Shown here piece after piece: positions 45,510-54,751 of a stretch of 64,000 nucleotides of DNA. Numbering within the stretch: position 1 is the first letter of the stretch; each line of letters opens with the position of its first letter. This DNA comes from Pseudomonas marginalis (GTDB taxonomy: Bacteria; Pseudomonadota; Gammaproteobacteria; Pseudomonadales; Pseudomonadaceae), in the NCBI RefSeq assembly GCF_008692035.1, contig NZ_VTFG01000001.1:744001-808000 (forward strand), read 5' to 3'. The position numbers and the translations under genes are program-made. The notes under the pieces are model-generated. The model made no database searches, was not told where the DNA came from, and saw nothing but the letters and a program-made list of their open reading frames with translations.

Positions 45510-47096
45510 ATGAAGAAGCTCAGTCAGGAGGAGATCACCGACCAGTTGCTGAAGGAGCACTTCCCTAGTGGTCCAGAACTGGAGCGGCTGTCCGATCCAC
45601 TTACCGATACGCCCATGCTGGTCACTCTGGAGCAGTTGCGGCCCTACGAACACAACCCGCGCTTCATCCGAAATCCGCTTTACGATGATATCAAAGCCTC
45701 GATCCGTGAGCGCGGGCTGGATCAACCACCGCCGATTACCCGCCGCCCGGGTGAAACCTGTTTCATTATCCGCAACGGCGGTAATACGCGATTGGCGATT
45801 CTCGGCGAGCTGTGGCAGGAAACTCGTGACGAGCGCTTCTTCCGCATTCATTGCTTGTTCCGACCGTGGACCAATGAACTCAGCGTCCTGCTCGGCCATC
45901 TGGCCGAAAGCGATCTGCACGGCCAACTCACCTTCATCGAGCGTGCGCTAGCGGTAGCCAAACTCAAAACCATGCTCGAACCAGAGGGAATTGTGCTCTC
46001 GCAACGTGAGCTGGCACGACGTCTTGCCGCGGGAGGCTATCCAATTTCGCAGTCACACATCAGCCGGATGCTGGACACCCTCGAACACTTACTGCCCGCC
46101 ATTCCACAAACCCTGTATGCCGGCTTGGGGAAGCCCCAGATCGAACGCCTGATCGCTCTGCGTAGTCAGGCAGAGCGAACCTGGAACCGTTATCCAACCG
46201 CGCCCCTCATGTTCGCCGAGTTTTGGCTCGAGACCCTGAGCTACTTCGATACCGAACCGGAGTCCTTCGATCTTGAGAAAATCCAGGATGAAATGCTCGA
46301 ACGCATGAGCCGCTTCCTCGGACAGTCCTACCGTATGTTGGCCCTGGAGCTGAGCGATACCCAACGGGTCATCTCGATGCCTGGCGATGTCGTCGTCACG
46401 CCCTCAGAGAACAAGCATCTGTCGAGTGTTGATGGAGCTGCGGCGGGACCTACCACCTCCAAGTCCCATCCAACATCAACCGGGACCGGGCTCCAGACCA
46501 AAACAGCACGAGAGGAGCTGCTCACACCACCCGAAACAAATGTCGTATCAGCAGTCAGCCCTCCGTCACGTGTCCAACAGATTCGCGAACAGATTGATCG
46601 CGACACTGCTACTGAAGTAACAGCAACCGTTGACACCTGCTCGATCGACGACATCTGGATCATCGCACCAACACTGGATACCCCCGAACAACTGCGTTTA
46701 GCCATTGCCGGACTGGTACGGGAAATGGCGGTCTATACCGGACACCCCGAAAGCATCATCGATCAGAAGTATGGCTTGGGCTTCACCTTGAACATCGAGC
46801 AACTTGATCTTACAGCGCCTCGTGCGACCGGCGTTCATCTACTGCTCCTGGCCCTGTTGCGCGCTCAAGACGACGTGAACTGGGAGGATCGCAAGCAACT
46901 CCCTTCAGCCCTGTTCGGTCAGTTGTTGCTGGGGATCTATCAACTCCCTCTGGCAGATCGTCCCGCCGTGGATGTGGGATTGGAGCGACTACCCGACAAT
47001 CTGTTAATCAAACTCTTTCGCCTGATCCGCCTGGCCCGCCGCCTGATCGACTTAACGCTTACCCCTGCAGACAACACAACGAGGGAACTGCCATGA
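45510..47096 (+). CDS. ParB-family protein, PFGI-1-class ICE type
   Basis: About 528 aa from ATG 45510; a TTG at 45492 is not needed. The ParB nuclease-like domain (about 30-120) has LEQLRPYEHNPRFIR, IRERGLDQPPPITRR and FIIRNGGNTRLAIL. The HTH (about 165-195) has SQRELARRLAAGGY and SHISRMLDTLEHLL. A long linker (300-375) is rich in Thr/Ser/Pro, and the C-terminal domain is peculiar to this ICE ParB family. It is thought to act with ParA in ICE maintenance. It overlaps the DUF2857 gene by 4 bp. Confidence 0.93.
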   Translation: MKKLSQEEITDQLLKEHFPSGPELERLSDPLTDTPMLVTLEQLRPYEHNPRFIRNPLYDDIKASIRERGLDQPPPITRRPGETCFIIRNGGNTRLAILGELWQETRDERFFRIHCLFRPWTNELSVLLGHLAESDLHGQLTFIERALAVAKLKTMLEPEGIVLSQRELARRLAAGGYPISQSHISRMLDTLEHLLPAIPQTLYAGLGKPQIERLIALRSQAERTWNRYPTAPLMFAEFWLETLSYFDTEPESFDLEKIQDEMLERMSRFLGQSYRMLALELSDTQRVISMPGDVVVTPSENKHLSSVDGAAAGPTTSKSHPTSTGTGLQTKTAREELLTPPETNVVSAVSPPSRVQQIREQIDRDTATEVTATVDTCSIDDIWIIAPTLDTPEQLRLAIAGLVREMAVYTGHPESIIDQKYGLGFTLNIEQLDLTAPRATGVHLLLLALLRAQDDVNWEDRKQLPSALFGQLLLGIYQLPLADRPAVDVGLERLPDNLLIKLFRLIRLARRLIDLTLTPADNTTRELP

Positions 47097-47641
47097 GCCT
47101 GTCCTTCAATGTACTCAACCAAGCCATGCTGACCCAGGTGCTGCATGAGCTGCGCCTGGGTAATCTGCAACGCTGTAAGGCACTCGGACTGGGCGAGGAC
47201 GACATCTACCTGTTGCAATCCTTACCACCCACCACACTGTCACGCCTTGCCCATGCCACCGTCCCCTGGGTTGAGGTCAAGATTGACTCGCCGGTGCTGC
47301 ATCGGTTGATCGAACAAGCCGAACGCGACGAGCAGAACGAGCGCTTGATCAACCGAGCGCTCAAGCTCGGCGCCAGCAGCACCATCATGTATCAGTGCTT
47401 CGGTTTGGCACATTCGGAAACCGCCTTGCGCCGACGTCTGCTCAAGATAGAAACCCGTAAGGGCCGCCCTCAGCATTTAAGCGAAGCGCAGGAACATGCG
47501 CTCTGGCAGCGATGGTGCCAGTTACGAGATCAGGATGGTGCCGAGGATCAGCTCGACGCCATGATGATGCTAGCGGAGGAGCAAAAAATCAGCTTGACCA
47601 TCGTTTGGCAGCAGATCGACCAGTACAGCAACGGAACATGA
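47093..47641 (+). CDS. DUF2857 family ICE protein
   Basis: 182 aa. Family features: LSFNVLNQAMLTQVLHELRLG, a helical repeat domain, then ALKLGASSTIMYQCFGLAHS and RRRLLKIETRKGRP. Function unknown. Present in the par-replication module of PFGI-1-type ICEs. It is coupled at both ends by ATGA overlaps. Confidence 0.88.
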   Translation: MSLSFNVLNQAMLTQVLHELRLGNLQRCKALGLGEDDIYLLQSLPPTTLSRLAHATVPWVEVKIDSPVLHRLIEQAERDEQNERLINRALKLGASSTIMYQCFGLAHSETALRRRLLKIETRKGRPQHLSEAQEHALWQRWCQLRDQDGAEDQLDAMMMLAEEQKISLTIVWQQIDQYSNGT

Positions 47642-48828
47642 ACACCGCCCCTTCCAGTCGCTGGCAGCGTGTCCTGCAGCAATGCACCCAGCAGTTGAGT
47701 GAACGCTGGCCCTCGCGTCCTACCACTGAGCAACCCTCCAACCAGGCGCTGCAGGCTGGCTTTATATTCAGTGGCCAGTCACACGAAGTCGTGCCGCGTC
47801 GGCTGCTGTTGGATAATCGCCTGACGCCATTGGAACGTAATGCCTGGCAGGTGTTTCGACTCATGCTGCAAGGCCAGGCCGTGGTCACGCCGCACTATGA
47901 GGATTTGCAGCCTTACCTGTCGAGTGTGCCCTACGGTGCATCAGCTTCCCGTGAAAGCATCGCTCGCGTCTTGATGATGCTCAGACTTACTCGCTGGCTC
48001 AGCTTGGTGAGTCGCGGCCGCGATCAGCTCAGCGGACGTCATCAAGGTTCACTGTATGTTCTGCACGATGAGCCGTTAACCCCCGCCGAAGCCATGGAAC
48101 TGGATCAGGATTACCTGGAGCTGGTCGGACATGCCCTCGCTCATGCCACCAAGGCGGTGCGTATTGTCGCCCATCACGTTGTGGAAGAAGTCCGCCAGGA
48201 CACGAATATCGATCAGGATCGGTTACCGACGCGGCTCGACAGTTGGGGCGAACATTGGACGCAGCAAGGATTGGATCAAGCAATCGATGAGGCGTTACAC
48301 GATTCCGAACTGGGAGAAGATCACCACGTTCGGAATCGTGCAGGTCCTCGTTCGGAATCCGAACCGGGCCTGAACGCCAGCATTTCCAGCACCGTTCGGA
48401 ATCCGAACGCCGCCTGTACTGTATTAAAAGAAAGTATTTGTACTGTACCGCGCGCGACCCCAGCGGTGGATAACCTGCACTGGCCCGATCCGCTGCTCCT
48501 GAGCCCAAGCGAGCGTCAGGCTGTCGCCGTGGCGCTGAACAAGCTCAAACCAGCGGATCGGCAGGCGGTGCTCAACGAAGCGGGGGCACGCTGTACGGCA
48601 GGAAGCGTCCGCAAGCCAGCGGCCTATCTGATGGGCCTGATCCAGCGTGCGCTGAAAGGCGACTTTCGTCCTTGGGCAGGTCAGGCCGAACCGTCACCCA
48701 CTGCAGAACCGCCCCCACCAGCACCGTCGCGCCTGCCCCGACAACAGGGCGAACCCGCTTCCGCACTCGCCCAAGCGTGCTTGAATGAGCTGCGCCAATT
48801 GCGTGGCAAACGGCCTGGACCTCAGTAG
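47638..48828 (+). CDS. STY4528-family ICE replication-associated protein
   Basis: 396 aa from ATG 47638 (overlaps the upstream stop). Helical, with the conserved LLLDNRLTPLERNAWQVFRL and RESIARVLMMLRLTRWLSLV segment, which is winged-helix-like and resembles replication initiators. An acidic middle part and a Pro-rich tail follow, ending in RQLRGKRPGPQ. STY4528-like proteins are called pathogenicity-island replication proteins; the activity itself is unproven. The stop codon lies in a perfect inverted repeat (48818-48862). Confidence 0.82.
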   Translation: MNTAPSSRWQRVLQQCTQQLSERWPSRPTTEQPSNQALQAGFIFSGQSHEVVPRRLLLDNRLTPLERNAWQVFRLMLQGQAVVTPHYEDLQPYLSSVPYGASASRESIARVLMMLRLTRWLSLVSRGRDQLSGRHQGSLYVLHDEPLTPAEAMELDQDYLELVGHALAHATKAVRIVAHHVVEEVRQDTNIDQDRLPTRLDSWGEHWTQQGLDQAIDEALHDSELGEDHHVRNRAGPRSESEPGLNASISSTVRNPNAACTVLKESICTVPRATPAVDNLHWPDPLLLSPSERQAVAVALNKLKPADRQAVLNEAGARCTAGSVRKPAAYLMGLIQRALKGDFRPWAGQAEPSPTAEPPPPAPSRLPRQQGEPASALAQACLNELRQLRGKRPGPQ

Positions 48829-48862
48829 ATTTGATGCCACTGGCATCAAATCTACTGAGGTC
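48818..48862. repeat. Perfect 21-bp inverted repeat over the STY4528 stop (candidate parS or regulator site)
   Basis: Two 21-base arms match perfectly around a 3-base centre ACT, including the stop codon TAG. The 17-bp core TGATGCCACTGGCATCA (48832-48848) recurs exactly at 48930-48946. No T-run follows, so it is not an ordinary terminator. Confidence 0.8.
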
Positions 48863-48929
48863 TACTGTGCGACCGCAACGGGCCGAATCAGCGCAATCCG
48901 GACGATACGGCCATCTCCATCCAAGGCAA

Positions 48930-48946
48930 TGATGCCACTGGCATCA
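48930..48946. repeat. Second copy of the 17-bp palindrome
   Basis: TGATGCCACTGGCATCA is identical to the core of the 45-bp inverted repeat 98 bp to the left. The rest of the 48863-49070 gap shows no gene. Confidence 0.75.
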
Positions 48947-49070
48947 CTCGCGAACGTCTGCGCAATCAATCCTCTCACACCAAACCGAACAGACGGCATT
49001 CAGCTTTTTGGCTGCCCTTGCCCCTCATCTGTCGCAACGTTTCCGTCCAAGCTAATGCGAGGACAACACC

Positions 49071-49826
49071 GTGGCCGATCACTATCAACTCAACCTGGGT
49101 TCATTGCGCAGCAGCATCACCCTGACCCTACACACTCACCACGCCGCCCGGATCTGGCAAGGTCGAGCCGCACGCGAAGGCGTCCACTCGATCATGGGTA
49201 TGGCCGGCTACATCAGTGTCACCAACCTGATCAAACAAACCGCAGCCCAGGACGATCCCTATGCTGACTGGGCCATCGTGCAACTCGAAGAAAAACTGAT
49301 GCAAGCCAAAGCTGGGATGCTGGAACTGACCCAACAGCTGGATCGAATCAGACAGGACCTGCCGACACAGATCGACATGAGCGACAACCTCAATATCCAC
49401 CCCGTCACTTTGCCGTTGTACATCGGCAGCCAGCTGGGTTTTCTTGCGGTCTACCTGTTGACCGACTACGACACCCTGGTGCGTCGTACGCTATTGGCCC
49501 ATCACACCGCCCTGATTGGCCGCGTCGACATGGAAGCTTGGATCGACGACGGCGCCCATCTGCTGCGCAGCCTGTTCGGCCAGGCCCAGCGCTATCGGCA
49601 TGCCGGCGTTACCCGTGATGACATGGCGGCGAACAATGCCCGTGCCATAGCGGCCATCGAGAAAATGGGTTTTCCCCCGATGGACATTCTTGAGGGACAT
49701 CGCCGCTCCCAGTTCGCGCCGCCAATCATTCGTCGTGGTGCGGTGGCAGTGGATGACGCTGACGCGTTGGCAGAGGAAACGGGAGCCCCATCTGCAACAG
49801 TGGATAAGCCGGAGGACGAAGCATGA
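49071..49826 (+). CDS. PFL_4669-family (TIGR03761) ICE protein
   Basis: 251 aa from GTG 49071 (AGGA 7 bp upstream). Family signatures LNLGSLRSSITLTLHTHHAARIW in part, IMGMAGYISVTNLIKQTAAQ, and the helical segment PLYIGSQLGFLAVYLLTDYD. Function unknown. It overlaps DUF3158 by 4 bp. Confidence 0.9.
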   Translation: MADHYQLNLGSLRSSITLTLHTHHAARIWQGRAAREGVHSIMGMAGYISVTNLIKQTAAQDDPYADWAIVQLEEKLMQAKAGMLELTQQLDRIRQDLPTQIDMSDNLNIHPVTLPLYIGSQLGFLAVYLLTDYDTLVRRTLLAHHTALIGRVDMEAWIDDGAHLLRSLFGQAQRYRHAGVTRDDMAANNARAIAAIEKMGFPPMDILEGHRRSQFAPPIIRRGAVAVDDADALAEETGAPSATVDKPEDEA

Positions 49827-50341
49827 ATCACCTGACCTCGGCTCAACCAGTGCCCTTCGAAGCGTTGACACCGGATGCCTATCGACAGCTCGAACACGCA
49901 GCCTCTCTAAAAGGCCTTTTAAAGCCCTTTAAGGGTAAGGGGGAGTTGGAACACCTGGCGCAGGTGGCGAGGGAAATCGAGGCGCAGTTAAGTCACCTGA
50001 TGGAGGCTGTGGTGCAGCAGGCCGGACAACCTCCTTACTCACTGCTGGATATTCGATTGGTGCTGCAGAACACCAGCGCTGGCAGCACCTTTTTGCGTTG
50101 GCGCACCCGTGATTTTGCCCGTATGGGGGTTGCGGTCTGGGAACGCCAGGTCTCCAACAAAGCCCTGCCGCAGGCCGTACGCGAGGGATTGCAACGTTTC
50201 GAATGCGAGCGCATTGCACTGAACTTGCAGATGAGCGTGGTGCATTCGCTCTACCGCCAGGCCTCAACCTGCGCGATCAAAATGGCCAGTGCCGAACGGT
50301 TACTGTGCCAACTCACCACCGCAGTGGAGCTATCACGATGA
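49823..50341 (+). CDS. DUF3158 family ICE protein
   Basis: 172 aa, helical. The segment ASLKGLLKPFKGKGELEHLA is followed by a domain with LVLQNTSAGSTFLRWRTRDF. Function unknown; the position between the PFL_4669-like gene and SSB is typical of this ICE type. Coupled at both ends. Confidence 0.87.
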   Translation: MNHLTSAQPVPFEALTPDAYRQLEHAASLKGLLKPFKGKGELEHLAQVAREIEAQLSHLMEAVVQQAGQPPYSLLDIRLVLQNTSAGSTFLRWRTRDFARMGVAVWERQVSNKALPQAVREGLQRFECERIALNLQMSVVHSLYRQASTCAIKMASAERLLCQLTTAVELSR

Positions 50342-50808
50342 GTACTTTTTTTGTCGGCGAAGGCAATATAGGCAGTGCGCCAGAGTTTCAAGAGTTTCCA
50401 TCAGGCAATGACGAGCCACGACGCTTGCTGCGGCTGAATGTTTACTTCGACAACCCCGTGCCACGCGAAGGCAGCTATGAAGATCGAGGCGGCTATTGGG
50501 CGCCGGTTGAGCTCTGGCACCGCGATGCTGAACACTGGAGCACGCTGTACCAGAAAGGCATGCGCGTGTTGGTCGAAGGCCGCACCGTGCGCGATGAGTG
50601 GGAGGACAGCGAAGACAATGCGCGGGTGACCTTCAAGATCGAGGCCCGTCGAATCGGCATCCTACCTCACCGGGTGCACAGTGTGGTCATGCGGGAACGC
50701 TCCAGTGAACCGGCGGCATCTGCGACGCACGTCGGGCAAAACACTGAGCAAGCCAGTTCAGCTACGTCCAAACCCAGAAAGCGCAGAGGACAGGCATCTA
50801 CGAACTGA
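50338..50808 (+). CDS. ssb: Single-stranded DNA-binding protein (ICE)
   Basis: 156 aa from ATG 50338. An OB fold with LLRLNVYFDNPVPREGSYED, GYWAPVELWHRDAEHW, MRVLVEGRTVRDEW and VTFKIEARRIGILP. The tail is basic (SKPRKRRGQASTN), not the acidic DDDIPF-type end of chromosomal SSB, so interaction with host DNA-repair proteins may differ. It likely protects ICE single strands during transfer or replication. Confidence 0.9.
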   Translation: MSTFFVGEGNIGSAPEFQEFPSGNDEPRRLLRLNVYFDNPVPREGSYEDRGGYWAPVELWHRDAEHWSTLYQKGMRVLVEGRTVRDEWEDSEDNARVTFKIEARRIGILPHRVHSVVMRERSSEPAASATHVGQNTEQASSATSKPRKRRGQASTN

Positions 50809-50942
50809 CTTCGGGCATAAAAATTGCGCCTTTGCGCGAAGTTGCTGGTTGTTATTACTCGCTGTTCGTGTAGATCCACACTATCGTCCACGCTACAATC
50901 GGCTAGCGGCCTCGGACCATTTATGCCCGTCCTCACCGACTA

Positions 50943-50975
50943 ATATGAGGAACCTGCCATTCAGGTTTCTCATAT
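50943..50975. promoter_or_regulatory. 14-bp-arm palindrome upstream of topB
   Basis: ATATGAGGAACCTG-CCATT-CAGGTTTCTCATAT with one mismatch in the arms, 54 bp before the topB ATG. It could be an operator or an mRNA hairpin. The rest of the 50809-51029 gap holds nothing else visible. Confidence 0.55.
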
Positions 50976-51029
50976 CTCGCCACCGCTGTTTCCAACAACG
51001 CTGCTCCGAACTCAATCCGGAGCAGTTCC

Positions 51030-52997
51030 ATGCGTCTCTTCCTCTGCGAGAAACCTTCCCAAGGTCGTGACATCGCCAAGGTTCTCGGAGCCACTCGGCG
51101 CGGTGATGGTTGCCTTATCGGCACCGTTTCAACCGTCACCTGGTGTATCGGCCATCTGCTCGAGACAGCCCCACCTGAAGCCTATGGCGATCAGTACAAA
51201 TCCTGGTCGTTGGCTCATCTACCGATCATTCCCACGCAGTGGCAGGTTGAGGTCAAACCCAAAACTGCGGCACAGTTCAAAGTCATCAAGCGCCTGCTCA
51301 GTGAAGCCTCCGCTGTCGTGATCGCGACCGACGCCGACCGCGAAGGTGAAATGATTGCCCGCGAGTTACTCGAACTCTGCCGGTATCGAGGTCCCGTTGA
51401 GCGGCTCTGGTTGTCCGCACTCAACGAGGCCTCGATTCGCAAAGCACTGTCCTCGCTGAAGTCTGGACAGGAGACCTTCCCGCTCTACCACTCGGCCCTG
51501 GCCCGCAGCCGCGCCGACTGGCTGATCGGCATGAACCTGAGTCGTTTGTTTACCCTCCTTGGTCGGCGGGTGGGCTACGACGGCGTACTGTCGGTTGGAC
51601 GCGTCCAGACACCCACTTTACGTCTGGTGGTCGATCGGGATCGCGCGATTGCCAGCTTCGTCTCGGTGCCCTACTGGGAAGTGGAGGTGCGCCTGTCCTC
51701 CATGGGGCAACCATTCACTGCATCGTGGCAACCACCCAGCTCAGGACGAGATGAGGCCGGTCGTTGCCTGCAGCAGACGCTTGCCCGTCAGACGGCCCAA
51801 GCGATATCTTGCAGTAAGACCGCCACAGTCCTCTCGCTGCAGACTGAGCATTCCCGCGAAGCGCCACCCCTGCCGTTCGATCTGAGCACACTGCAAGAAG
51901 TCTGTTCACGCAAGCTGGGACTAGGCGCCCAGGAAACCCTGAACATCGCCCAGGCTCTGTACGAAACCCACAAAGCCACCACCTACCCGCGCAGCGATTG
52001 CCGCTATTTACCAGAGAGTATGTTCAACGAGGTACCCGCAGTATTCGATGCCCTGCTCAAAACGGATCCCGCGCTGCAGCCCGCATTGGGAAAACTCGAT
52101 CAATCACTGCACTCCCGCGTGTGGAACGATGCCAAGGTCACCGCGCACCACGCCATCATCCCCACCACCGAGCCGGCGAACCTTGCGCGGATGTCCGAAC
52201 AAGAACGCCAAGTCTACGAACTGATCCGTAGCCACTACCTCGCACAATTTCTGCCGCATCATGAGTTTGATCGGACCCAGGTCGAACTGCAGTGTGGCGA
52301 AGAACGATTGACCGCTGTGGGCAAACAGATCCTGGTCCAGGGCTGGAAAGGCTTGCTCTACGAAAACACCGAAGACGATGAGCCCAGTCACAAGTCCCAA
52401 GTATTGCCCGTCTTGCTACAAGGTACTCAGTGCGCAGTGGACGACGTCGAACTCAAGTCCATGCGCACTGCCGCTCCCAAACCTCTCACTGAGGGCGATC
52501 TGATCAAGGCCATGAAAAATGTGGCCAAGCTGGTCAACGACCCACGCCTGAAACAGAAACTTCGGGACACCACCGGTATCGGTACCGAAGCCACGCGAGC
52601 CGGCATCATCAAAGGGTTGATTGATCGCGGTTATTTGCTGAAGAAAAAACGCGCCTTGATGGCCTCCGCAGCGGCCCATACCCTGATCGAGGCGGTACCC
52701 GCTGCGATCGCAGATCCAGGTATGACCGCAATCTGGGAACAGGCTTTGGACGAAATCGAAGCGGGACGTCTGACTCTTGATACGTTCGTCGCCAAGCAGG
52801 CGAACTGGATTGCACAATTGGTCGAACACTGTGACCCACTCACCTTCGCGGTACCTGTCGAAGCCGGCCCGACCTGCCCCATTTGCAACGCCTCAATGCT
52901 CAGGAGAAAGGGGAAATCAGGGCCGTTCTGGTCATGCTCCCACTACCCCGACTGTAAGGGCACTGTGTCGGTCAGTAAAAATACGCGTCGCCCATGA
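51030..52997 (+). CDS. topB: DNA topoisomerase III (ICE type)
   Basis: 655 aa type IA enzyme. The TOPRIM domain begins MRLFLCEKPSQGRDIAKVLG and has VIATDADREGEMIARELL (about 92-110). The catalytic Tyr is in TTYPRSDCRYLPE. The C-terminus has one four-Cys zinc ribbon (CPICNASMLRRKG, then CSHYPDC). A good SD (GGAG) precedes the ATG. ICE TopB decatenates or relaxes DNA during replication and transfer. Confidence 0.95.
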   Translation: MRLFLCEKPSQGRDIAKVLGATRRGDGCLIGTVSTVTWCIGHLLETAPPEAYGDQYKSWSLAHLPIIPTQWQVEVKPKTAAQFKVIKRLLSEASAVVIATDADREGEMIARELLELCRYRGPVERLWLSALNEASIRKALSSLKSGQETFPLYHSALARSRADWLIGMNLSRLFTLLGRRVGYDGVLSVGRVQTPTLRLVVDRDRAIASFVSVPYWEVEVRLSSMGQPFTASWQPPSSGRDEAGRCLQQTLARQTAQAISCSKTATVLSLQTEHSREAPPLPFDLSTLQEVCSRKLGLGAQETLNIAQALYETHKATTYPRSDCRYLPESMFNEVPAVFDALLKTDPALQPALGKLDQSLHSRVWNDAKVTAHHAIIPTTEPANLARMSEQERQVYELIRSHYLAQFLPHHEFDRTQVELQCGEERLTAVGKQILVQGWKGLLYENTEDDEPSHKSQVLPVLLQGTQCAVDDVELKSMRTAAPKPLTEGDLIKAMKNVAKLVNDPRLKQKLRDTTGIGTEATRAGIIKGLIDRGYLLKKKRALMASAAAHTLIEAVPAAIADPGMTAIWEQALDEIEAGRLTLDTFVAKQANWIAQLVEHCDPLTFAVPVEAGPTCPICNASMLRRKGKSGPFWSCSHYPDCKGTVSVSKNTRRP

Positions 52998-53040
52998 CGC
53001 ACCATTGAAGATCAACATGAATATTGGGGCGATCTACCGG

Positions 53041-53298
53041 TCAGTGCATCATCAACGGCGACTCATCCCTCTCTAAATCGCTTAGGGGTTGCCCGATCTC
53101 ACGGGCCAAGGCGATGCCTGTCGAAATCCATATCTGCCCCAGTTCGTTGAACGCTTTCAGGTGAGCAGGATTTTCGTTGAGCCAATGAACAAGGCTATCG
53201 AAGTGTTCGGGGTTATCCGGGCAATCATGGATCTTGATGAACAGCTCCAGTGTTCGATCCCAGATCTGATCCATGACGTTCTCGCTCTCCTCTTCCAT
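53041..53298 (-). CDS. Short FecR N-terminal (DUF4880)-like protein
   Basis: 85 aa from ATG 53298 (AGGA-like SD; a TTG at 53304 is also in frame). The segment FDSLVHWLNENPAHLKAFNELGQIW in part resembles the N-terminal DUF4880 of FecR/PupR anti-sigma regulators (WLxxxPxHxxAFxxLxxxW). It has no transmembrane or FecR periplasmic part, so if real it could bind a sigma factor on its own. It is antisense to its neighbours, between topB and an XRE gene; no sigma factor is in view. Confidence 0.6.
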   Translation of the reverse strand: MEEESENVMDQIWDRTLELFIKIHDCPDNPEHFDSLVHWLNENPAHLKAFNELGQIWISTGIALAREIGQPLSDLERDESPLMMH

Positions 53299-53507
53299 GC
53301 TCAACCATTCCTCAGCTTGGCCCTATCAGACCGTTCACTCTCACTGACCATCCTGGACTCTGATTCCTGGAGGAATAGAAGCCACGTCGCATTACACAGC
53401 GATTTGAGCCAATATAACAACCCGACAAGTCGATACTCAACCGATAAGGATGTTCATGTCAATGGGTCTTTGCTCAACCATTCGGGTTGAACTGGAGAAC
53501 TCATCAC

Positions 53508-53849
53508 TTGGCACATAAACATCCAACCCAAACCCAAATCGGGCGCATGATCGCGAAGCACCGGACCGAGCGTAATCTGACCCAGGAAGAGGTGGCTGAA
53601 CGCATGGGAATCGGCAGTGAAGCCATATCGCGCCTGGAGCGGGGTGTAGTGGAGCTTTCTGTGGTCAAGCTGATGCAACTGGCGGACATTTTCGACTGCC
53701 GGATAGATGAACTGCTGACGGAGTCGAGCAATCGTCCCAATGACCAAGGCCAGATGATCGCGGGTCTGCTGAGCGGACTGAAGGAAAGCGACCGTGCCTT
53801 TATCCTGGCGACCGTCGAACAGTTGGCTGCTCATCTCGCCAACAAGTGA
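53508..53849 (+). CDS. XRE-family HTH regulator (ICE)
   Basis: About 113 aa from TTG 53508 (GGAG 9 bp upstream). TTG 53487 and ATG 53547 are alternatives. The HTH (about 10-65) reads IGRMIAKHRTERNLTQEEVA, ERMGIGSEAISRLERGVVEL and KLMQLADIFDCRIDELLTE. A short helical tail follows. It probably represses ICE functions; divergent from the FecR-N-like gene. Confidence 0.88.
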   Translation: MAHKHPTQTQIGRMIAKHRTERNLTQEEVAERMGIGSEAISRLERGVVELSVVKLMQLADIFDCRIDELLTESSNRPNDQGQMIAGLLSGLKESDRAFILATVEQLAAHLANK

Positions 53850-54057
53850 GCTCATTCGCTCGCATTCATTATAGGGGCACTGAGGATTGCCCTCTGCCTT
53901 GACGTCATCCCGCCCTCTCTGCTGTAGTGCCTCAGGATCATCGCCAACGGCGACCCAAGACCGATGCGCTCCGGGTAGCTCGGTCGGACTCCTTGAGTTC
54001 GGAGCCTTCTCTTCTGCAGAATTTTATTCCCGCTTTGTGCTCGACCTGATCGTGGTG

Positions 54058-54102
54058 GCGGATGACCACTGTTGCCTCTACCAGGCAACAGCGGTCATCC
54101 GC
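54058..54102. repeat. Long inverted repeat in the ICE noncoding region
   Basis: Two 19-base arms with 18 matches flank the loop TCTACCA. No T-run follows. Confidence 0.75.
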
Positions 54103-54681
54103 TTCGGCGATCGTATTCAGTCCCGGAGCCCGCCGGGGAAACACTGGGCACCCTTTGTGCGCGGATGCGTGCCAGCATGTTCCGACCCAGGCCACGACAA
54201 GGGTCGGTTGGCGAATCATGCCGCAGTCAAACCAAGTTTTGCGAGGAGCTTGTCGACTGCGTAAGACCGCCAAAGGTGGCTTTTCTGTTCCTCGCCTGGC
54301 ACCCGCCAGGCCCACTCTTCACTTTCTTCAGTCCAGTGACTGCCACTGTATTCCGGCCATAAAAAATCGGGTTGCGGCGTCTTGACGCTCCCCTCTGACA
54401 GGCTTATACAAAGGGCGTGGTTCGCTGTCGTTGACAGCCCAGCCCAGGTAGCTTGAACCTTCAAGGCTACGCCACATTCGTGGTGGTTTACCCAAGTGCG
54501 ATCAGCGTTCGGAGGCTCGCACGATTACCGCTTCAGCGGTGATGAATGCCCACTACCCCATGCCTGCGGATCACCACCGCAGACGTTCCTCAGTTGCACC
54601 GTTATTCCGCCAGACGCATCGTTCTGATCGTCATTGGCTTGCCGATGACGAGTCGTTCATTGCTCGCCTTCACCTTACCCA

Positions 54682-54711
54682 CCCTGACGGGGGCTCACTT
54701 CCCCGTCAGGG
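54682..54711 (+). terminator. GC-rich hairpin before the STY4534 gene
   Basis: CCCTGACGGGG / CCCCGTCAGGG with an 8-nt loop, 40 bp upstream of the ATG. No T-run; it may be an attenuator or mRNA stabiliser. Confidence 0.5.
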
Positions 54712-54751
54712 GCTGTGCGTCACCGTTTTCCCTTGAAACAGGAGAACCACC

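Larger units (their letters stand above)
53850..54751. other. 900-bp noncoding, hairpin-rich ICE segment
   Basis: No convincing gene. The strongest structure is a 19-bp-arm inverted repeat with one mismatch at 54058-54102 (arms around GCGGATGACC and GGTCATCCGC, 7-nt loop). Others are GCTGTC-GTT-GACAGC near 54424 and a stem around GTAGCTTGAA near 54449. This could hold oriT, a regulatory RNA or operators; the sequence alone cannot decide. Confidence 0.5.

Noticed and set aside
53887..54315. Overlapping frames on both strands in the ICE gap
   Set aside because: They run through the long inverted repeat and give Arg/Ser-rich, motif-free translations.
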